Shown one piece after another: positions 57,485 through 64,000 of a stretch of DNA of 64,000 nt (the first letter of the stretch is position 1; each line of letters begins with the position of its first letter). This DNA is from Aquilaria yunnanensis (lineage: Eukaryota > Streptophyta > Magnoliopsida > Malvales > Thymelaeaceae). The stretch spans positions 72,239,992 through 72,303,991 of the forward strand of contig CM077600.1 of assembly GCA_039654915.1 (NCBI GenBank), written 5' to 3'. Below the pieces are notes generated by a model. The model ran no database searches. It had not been told where the DNA came from and saw only the letters and a list, made by a program, of their open reading frames with translations. The position numbers and the translations under genes were made by a program.

Positions 57485-59671
57485 TTATAGTGCAATCCTA
57501 AGCTCTTTTGCATGCCTCCTAGTGACATGCCCTCTAGAAACCTTCAACGGATCCTTGAGTGTGCTTGTAGAGCTTATAAGGTTTTGATAAACTCCCTGAT
57601 CCTCAACATGACTCGTCCCCAAATCTTCATGGTCAAATAAAGATAAATCAAAAACATTAAAGTTGGTACTAATGCCAAACTCACCTGGAAAGTCAAGCAC
57701 ATATGCATTGCCTTTAGTTTTTTTCACAATTTGGAAAAGACCGTTTCCTCTATGATGCAATTTGGTCTTTTTCAAGTTGAAAATCTTCTTTTTTTCATAT
57801 GCACCCAAATTCAATCTTCAGGTTCAAAAGTGACTTCACCCTTTGTTGGCTGCCTTCGCATATTACTGGCTCCGCTCTACAATATGCGTCTTGATCTTTT
57901 CACATAGCTTGCAGGCTAAGTCAACCTTCTTTTAACCATCTAAGGTTGCAAACTCATTAATAAGGCAATAAGTCTAAGGGAGTTAAGGGATTAAAGCCAT
58001 ACACAATCTCCAAAGTAGAATAACTTGTAGTTCCATGTATGGCTTTCTTATAAGCAAATTGAACATGTGGCAAGCATTCTTCCCAAGAGTTTGAGTTTTT
58101 ACCTATAATGGCCCTAAGTAAAGTACCTAATGTTCTATTTGTTACTTTAGTTTAGCCATCAGTTTTTAAGCGACATGAAGTTAAGAGCAAAAGCTTATTG
58201 TCAATTTTTCCTTACAAAGCCCTCCAAAAGTGACATAAGAACTTTGAATCCCTACCAGAAATAATAGTCCTCGAAACTCCATGCAAGTGCACAATCTCCC
58301 TAAAAAACAAGTCAGCAACATGCACATCATCATCTGCTTTATTAAATGCAATAAAATAATCCATCTTAGAAAATCTATCAACTATCAGAAAGACCGAGTC
58401 TCAGCCATTTTAGTTTTGGTAAACCAACTACAAAATTCATAGAAATATCAACCTAAGGTTGAGGTGGTGTAGGCATGGTGTATACAAACCTGGGGTGATT
58501 GAGTGGCCTTAGCCTTCTTACACTCAATGTAATGATCACAAAACCTTTTCGTATCATTTCCCATGTGTAGCCAATAGAAGTGCTCCCTTAACATATGCAA
58601 AGTCTCAAGAACTTAATAATGTCCCATCAATCCACCACAATGTGCCTCATTAATGAGAAATTCTCTTAATGATGTCTTAGGCACACATAACCTATTCTCC
58701 CTAAAGAAATAACTATCTACTTGATAAAACCTTTCAAAAGTAACCTTAACACACTGGGAATAAACATAACCAAAGTCAAAATTAGAAGCATATAGATCCT
58801 TTAAATGCTAAAAACCAAGAACCTTAGCATCTAAAGTAGAAAAAAGGGAATACCTCCTTGAAAGTGTATCCACCACTATATTTTCCTTACCTCGCTTATA
58901 GTTTATCATGTGTGATAAGGATTTAATAAAATCCATCCACTTGGCATGTCTTCTATTAATTTACCTTGGCCTGTAAGTTGCTTGAGATCTTGATGATTAG
59001 TGTGGATCACAAACTTCTTTGGCTAGAGATAGTGTTGTCAAGTCTCTAAAGCTCTCTCACAAATGCATATAAGTCCTATCATACATATGATTATTCAATG
59101 TAGCACCATTGACCTTCTCACTAAAATAAGCAAAAGGGAAATCGACATGCATTAACACAGCACCAATACCTAATCCTGAAGCATCACACTAAATTTCAAT
59201 GTTTTAGCAAAGTTAGGGAGTGTTAAAAGTCATGCATTGCATAACCTTTCCTTCAATAGCAAGAAAGCATCATTTTTAGCTCTTTCTCACTTAAAACCTA
59301 CATTCTTCTTAACTGCTTTAGTGAAAGAGCTACAGTATTTGAAAATTTTTTGACAAACTTCTATAGAAGCTTACTAGCCCATGGGAAAATCTTACCTTAG
59401 AAGTAGAAGTAGGGGTTGGTCATTCCTTAATGGCTCAAACCTTTTCTTCATGAACCTCTACACCTTTAGAACTTAAAAAAAATCCAAGAAACGTAATGTG
59501 ATTAGCACAGAATGAACACTTCCTGAGATTTTCATACAACCTTTAAGCCCTAAATGTGACTAACACTTGTCTCAAATGCTCCACATGATCTTATAGGCTA
59601 TTGCTATATACGAAAATATCATCAAAGTAAAAACAAACAAATTTGCCTATAATATCACACCAGACATGGTT
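57485..59671 (-). pseudogene. Gypsy pol, RT C-terminal half, RNase H and integrase, decayed
   Basis: The minus strand from high to low coordinates reads as follows. The RT active site GKFVCFYFDDIFVYS is at about 59600-59645. Then come HVEHLRQVLV and FCANHITFLG, and a degraded RNase H (about 59200-58850). The integrase zinc domain has EAHCGGLMGHY then HFYWLHMG (about 58650-58560). The integrase core has [15 protein letters not shown] and [10 protein letters not shown] (about 58380-58250) and [20 protein letters not shown] (about 58105-58050). The C-terminal part, 57485-57814, has KLHHRGNGLFQIV and STNFNVFDLSLFD and ends RRHAKELRIAL. Stops and frameshifts are frequent. It is a different family from the young plus-strand element and shows no chromodomain like that one. 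Confidence 0.75.
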
Positions 59672-62161
59672 TGTTACCCACTCCGGGGTAGTCCAATTAT
59701 GGTGCCAAAATTGTGCATTTAGACTCCCAGGATTGGTAATGTTCTGTAAGCCATCAGAACACTACCCTTAGTATGCATACCCAAGTGGCCCTCTTGGGCA
59801 CTATGTAAACACATGCATATTGGTACAACCATCACACACATATTCACATTTCATGCATACTATGGCAGCAAAGAACGAAAACACAAGAACAAGTCTTAAT
59901 CTTGGCTACCACACTTTAGGCAATCTTGTTAAGTTCTAGTGACCAACCACTATGCCTGTAACTTCCACTAATAAACTGTATCATTCTGGCCACATACCCC
60001 CCCTATTTTATTTATTCCATTACTAAGTAGAACTTAGATAAAACGAAGGAATTTTTTTTTTACATCAATAGCCCACCTATGGACCAAGTTATGGATTTTT
60101 TAAGTTGGTTACAAAATTCTGACAAAATGAACAGTAACTTAGACAACTTTGCAATGTCATATATTTGGCTACAGGGCTCCAAATTCATAAATTCCAAATC
60201 CCAGTTCAACCTATAGATGTTATCTAAGTGTGGTAAAAATTTCATACCAAGATTCCTTCTACACAGGGAGATATAGAACTTTAATCCCAAAGTCAAAATT
60301 CTGGTCACTTATGACCATTTTGCCCATACAAAATTTTATAAGTGTGCAAACATTTCATTCACAAGGGGAAAACCCTTCAAAGCTATCCCATATATATCCA
60401 TTACACATAGGAATTACATTCCCTTGCATCTAGCAACTTTATGTGGCCAATACAGAATTTACAAGTAAGCAGCCTATCATTCACACTTAGGCAGCTTTGC
60501 ACCACATCACTTACATAGCCAAAACATTACTCAACTGTTCACATACTTGTCTCATTTTACATACACTACATGTACATGCATACATGCACTACAATATGGT
60601 CTTAACTCAGCTAAATATGCACCCTAGGTTACAGGAGGTCCTGAGACACAATGGACTCCAAAAACAGGATGCTGGACAGCTGCTGCACAACACAATAAGT
60701 ACCACCATTAAAAATACCAAATGTGCTTATAAAATCCCCAAAATTTCCAGATCGTAACTAGACATATGGAAGTTCATGTAAATAAAATTTCAGATCAAAA
60801 CTCAAACTACAAAGGTCATTTTGAATGTGATCTTTGTGCTGGACCTGAAATGACAGAATTGAGGGGAGTAAGTTTCATTGAGAAACTTAGTAAGGGTAGC
60901 ACTTGGATTCAATAGGCAATGTAACCATCATTAAAACCTGCATCCAAAGACACTAAAACACAAAAACCACAATGCATATATACAAGATATAGCAACCAAA
61001 TGCGGCAGCCATTCACAACAAACAAACACATGAAATGTGGCAGCAAACAATAACCATAGATTAGTCCATAAAACACATAATAAACATAACCAAATCACTA
61101 TGGCTGCCCTCCTCAATCTAATGCTTGGTCATAGAAGGATTTTAATAGTAGTTAGTACTAACTTTGGGCTCTAGAAACCCTCATTTTACTGCCATCTTTG
61201 TGCACTTCACACTAGGTCACAAAACCTTCAATAAGTGCACTCCCCTCACTAAGCTTGGTTCATCAAGCTCATGGCTCTCTTCCAAACTTAGCCCTAACTC
61301 CATGGTTACTTGAAAATACAGAAAACAACCCATGAGAGCAAGAGAACCCTTACCAAAGTGGGTAGGCTGAAAATCAAGCTTGATCCTTGAAGTATCCAAG
61401 CAATAGCTCTAGTTTGCTTCCAATTGCTTCCTTTTGCCTTCAATTTCAACCAATTGCAAGTTTGAAGGTGTGGTGGCTATGGAGGAAGTGTGGCTGTGTT
61501 CTTGGGATGGAGGAGGACGAAAATGAGAGAGGGATAAGTGATTTGGCCACTTAAATGACCTTAAATGAGCTTAAGGGCATAAAACACACTTAACAAGCTT
61601 AACCTTGCTTGATGTCATTTTCCTTCTCACTAATTATGGTTTCTTTGTCTTAAAATCATTGGTACACTTGTGCCCAACATTTTTGACTAATTATCAAGTC
61701 TTGGCTGCCTCCCCCATGGTGGGATAACCCCACAATTCCACCCTTAGACTTAAGTCAAAAGCTTGAACACCTTAAGGTTTACACTAGGACATTTAGGTCC
61801 TTATTGCCTTTAGTGTTTCCTTTTTCCAAACTTGTCTTCCATGAGCAATTTGGTCCTCCAATAGCACTTCCATACCATTCACATCCTTCCCATAACTCTC
61901 CAAGTCTCTTTCTTGAAAGTTTTGCAATTGAGTACCCGAATTTCCAAAACCTTACAAAAAAGTCCATAGGTTGCTTGACAAATAAGCAATTCTTAAGGCT
62001 TTTCTTTGGGGCCAAGTTACCAACTTGAAACACTTTTAAGGAGGTGTTGATCATGCCTTTTACCCCACATACTTCAATCACTATGGTGAGAATTACACAA
62101 TATAATGGTTTTTAGCCATTATGGCACTCTTGTAATTCTCCCATTTTGTGAGGTGGTAACG
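59672..62161 (-). mobile_element. Gypsy-type solo LTR, copy D (2490 bp)
   Basis: It begins TGTTACCCACTCCGG and ends GGTGGTAACG, the last base having changed from the family's A. The TSD TGGTT is perfect (59667-59671 and 62162-62166). It is the same length as copy A. It splits the minus-strand RT between [13 protein letters not shown] and the YFDD motif, and the coding sense is continuous across the empty site. Confidence 0.85.
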
Positions 62162-62457
62162 TGGTTCATTAGTCTAATAAAAGTATTAGGTGCATTGGTA
62201 AGACCAAATGGTATAAATAACCATTCATAAGGTTCAAATTTAGTCTTAAAAGCTGTCTTCTATTTAGCCCCATCCTTCATTCTAATTTGATGGTATTTAC
62301 TTTTTAAATCAATTTTTGAAAGCATAATAGAACCATGCAATTCATCTACCATATCATATAACATAGGAATGAGATGTCTATACTTTACCATGATATTGTT
62401 GACAAACCTACAATCCATATACATATGCCATGAACCATCTTCTTGAGGCGCTAGAAG
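62162..62457 (-). pseudogene. Gypsy pol, RT middle segment
   Basis: The minus strand reads GSWHMYMDCRFVNNIMVKYR, SIMLSKIDLKSKYHQIRMKD and [20 protein letters not shown], the central RT motifs before the active site. It has a single readable frame with few breaks. It is bounded by the hAT-like element above and solo LTR D below. Confidence 0.85.
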
Positions 62458-63343
62458 TAGGGGTGAAAGGTTTTAACCCTAACTCGAAACCCAACCCTAA
62501 TTTTTAGGTTAGGGTCGAGTTTGAGGAAAAAATAAGTAACATTCGGTTGACTTGAACTTGACCTCGATTTATAGAAGTGAAAATCAGGTTGGTTTAGGTC
62601 AAACTCGAATCAACCTGAATAGACCCGATTCTCTATTCCCTAATTATTTTTCAGCCCAATCCCTATTTCCCAGCCCAAGCCCACAACGTATTTAACTATT
62701 TTTAACCCTAACCATAGCACACCCCATCCTCTTATATGGTCGCCTCCTTAATCCTGCCCGACTGCCCTTGGCTGTGTGTTTACCGCCCTTCCTCTACACT
62801 ACCATTTTTCGCTTTTCTTGTTGTCATTGCATCATCGTTCAACTCACCATCATATCATCCTTCGCCGTTGTTGGCCTCTCTCTCTTTCGCCTGTCGTGTC
62901 GTTCTTCGCCGTCGTTCACCTTAGCTTCCTTCACCCTTTGTGTCATCCTTTACTGTTGTTTCCCTCAGCCTTATTTGCCCATCACATCATCCTTTTCCAT
63001 CATTTACCTCATCTTCATTCACCCATCACGTCGTCATTCAGCCTCTGGTTTCTTTGTTTGCCATCGCACCACCCTCCCACGTCACTCACTATTCCTCACT
63101 TGTCATTCTTGCCACCATCATTAGTCACTCTGTTACCGTCCTGTCACCTAGTCACCGACCTCCCTCACCTGGTCACTCTACCATCACCATCATCATTTGT
63201 TGCCTGAAATTTTTGTTTCATATGTCAATCATATCAAAACCGATCTAACACAACCCTAATCTGTTTTTGTTGGGTTAGGGTCAATTTGGATTTTCTCAGG
63301 TTTCAGCCTAAACCCAACCTGAAACCCAAAAATTTCACCCCTA
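62458..63343. mobile_element. hAT-like non-autonomous DNA element (886 bp)
   Basis: The terminal inverted repeats are TAGGGGTGAAA on the left and TTTCACCCCTA on the right. The flanking 8-bp repeats GCTAGAAG (62450-62457) and ACTAGAAG (63344-63351) match at seven positions. TAGGGGTG termini with an 8-bp TSD are typical of hAT elements. The subterminal parts hold several AACCCTAA/TTAGGGTT words and GGGTC-type words. The centre is pyrimidine-rich, and its open frames are low-complexity. It splits the gypsy RT, and removing it restores a continuous coding sense. Confidence 0.7.
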
Positions 63344-63660
63344 ACTAGAAGTATAGGAATATTATATGGACTCATGCTCTCCCTCACAAAGCCTTTTGAC
63401 AACAAGTCCTCATCTTGTCATTGAACCTTTTTAGTCTCCTCAAGGTTGCTTCTACAAGCATGCCTATTTGGTATTTGAGCACCTAAGATCAACTCAATTT
63501 AGTGTTCAATCCTTTTAAAAGGTGGTAATCCTCATGGCTCCTCAGGGAAAACATCATAAAATTCCTTAAACAAAGACAAAACATCACTAGAAAAAGAGGT
63601 TAGTTCATCAACAACAAGAAAAGACTCCTTATAAAACATGAGAAGCATTGGCCTTTATGC
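63344..63660 (-). pseudogene. Gypsy pol, protease-RT linker and RT start
   Basis: The minus strand reads SPYNIPILLA just above the hAT-like insert. Upstream of that, in changing frames, are CEGEHE, RCSNTK, RIEH.IDLV-like and SDVLSLFKEFYDVFP segments that match the linker before RT in gypsy pol proteins. Several stops are present. Confidence 0.55.
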
Positions 63661-64000
63661 TTGAAAGGCTTGCCTTACATCCCCCATTTTGGCAATAAAA
63701 CACTATTTTCTCTTCTCAACTTGCCCTTCATGTTTGTTACTTCAGGAACTCTTTACTCTCTTTTATCCCTCAAGTTCCCTCTCTTTGCCATGCCTCTCAT
63801 TTGTTCTCTCAACTTTCTTCTCTTACTTTTTTCCATTCAAGCCCTCAACTTTCCCTTTTTTTCTTTTTTCTCAACTTTACTTTGAAGTTTCTTTTGATAC
63901 TATGCAACTTGTTGGGGGAGAAATTGGCAATAGTGTGATTGGCCTTTCCTTGTGCACAAAGTTGTACATATTCTTGTATCCATAATGTGATGCTTTCTTG
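63661..64000. other. Pyrimidine-rich stretch, no gene recognised
   Basis: It is T/C-rich with low-complexity open frames. It may be decayed internal sequence of the minus-strand gypsy element or a further insertion. Nothing on either strand was identified. Confidence 0.35.

Noticed and set aside
62470..62520. Interstitial telomere repeats (AACCCTAA words)
   Set aside because: Only scattered words occur, on both strands, in the subterminal parts of a DNA element. There is no tandem array.
62736..63248. Overlapping open frames in three phases
   Set aside because: It is low-complexity CT-rich sequence in the centre of the hAT-like element. Simultaneous openness in all phases is a composition effect.
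1..64000. CRISPR arrays, tRNA or rRNA genes, bacterial-type operons
   Set aside because: None were seen. The matches to tRNA ends are primer-binding sites of LTR elements only.

Overview
The window is a stretch of plant nuclear DNA, probably from a eudicot. It is built almost entirely of transposable elements nested inside one another. The evidence is the set of families seen: Athila-like, Tat/Ogre-like and chromovirus Ty3/gypsy elements, Copia-like LTRs, an L1-type LINE, hAT-like and Stowaway-like DNA elements, a plant mobile domain (PMD) gene and a PB1-like domain fragment of the kind linked to plant MULEs. I see no intact ordinary host gene, rRNA, tRNA or CRISPR array. All boundaries below were read by eye from terminal TG..CA dinucleotides, target-site duplications (TSDs) and paired repeat ends.

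Layout, left to right. 1-1378 is the LTR, primer-binding site and broken gag of a minus-strand Tat-type gypsy element. 1.88-7.45 kb is a decayed plus-strand LINE, cut by a Copia-like solo LTR (1978-3422) and a hAT-like insert (4946-5729). 9.48-10.74 kb is a minus-strand Athila gag remnant. 10.74 to about 38.1 kb is one large plus-strand Athila-like element (LTR, gag, PR, RT, RNase H, IN, third ORF). It is split by solo LTR A (14276-16765), a complete 10.7-kb Tat/Ogre-like element (18931-29602, itself split by solo LTR B), a Copia-like solo LTR (30849-32264) and solo LTR C (35205-37333). 38.1-41.2 kb holds an LTR-like piece and a second Tat-type LTR. 42677-44088 is a third Copia-like solo LTR.

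45417-56454 is a very young, complete chromovirus (Tekay/Del-type) gypsy element. Its two 2945-bp LTRs differ at about four sites, it has a perfect 5-bp TSD, and one long gag-pol frame is broken by a single in-frame TAG. It sits inside a PB1-like domain pseudogene whose reading frame continues across the empty site. From 57.5 kb to about 63.66 kb a minus-strand gypsy pol is split by solo LTR D (59672-62161) and a hAT-like element (62458-63343).

The most unusual object is the element at 18931-29602. On its minus strand it carries LTRs, a tRNA-Arg-like primer site, gag and a protease region, but no recognisable RT, RNase H or integrase. On the opposite strand it carries a multi-exon PMD gene with introns. 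It looks like a non-autonomous retrotransposon that carried an antisense gene. The window is otherwise a record of successive insertions, with seven solo LTRs from two families, each flanked by TSDs.
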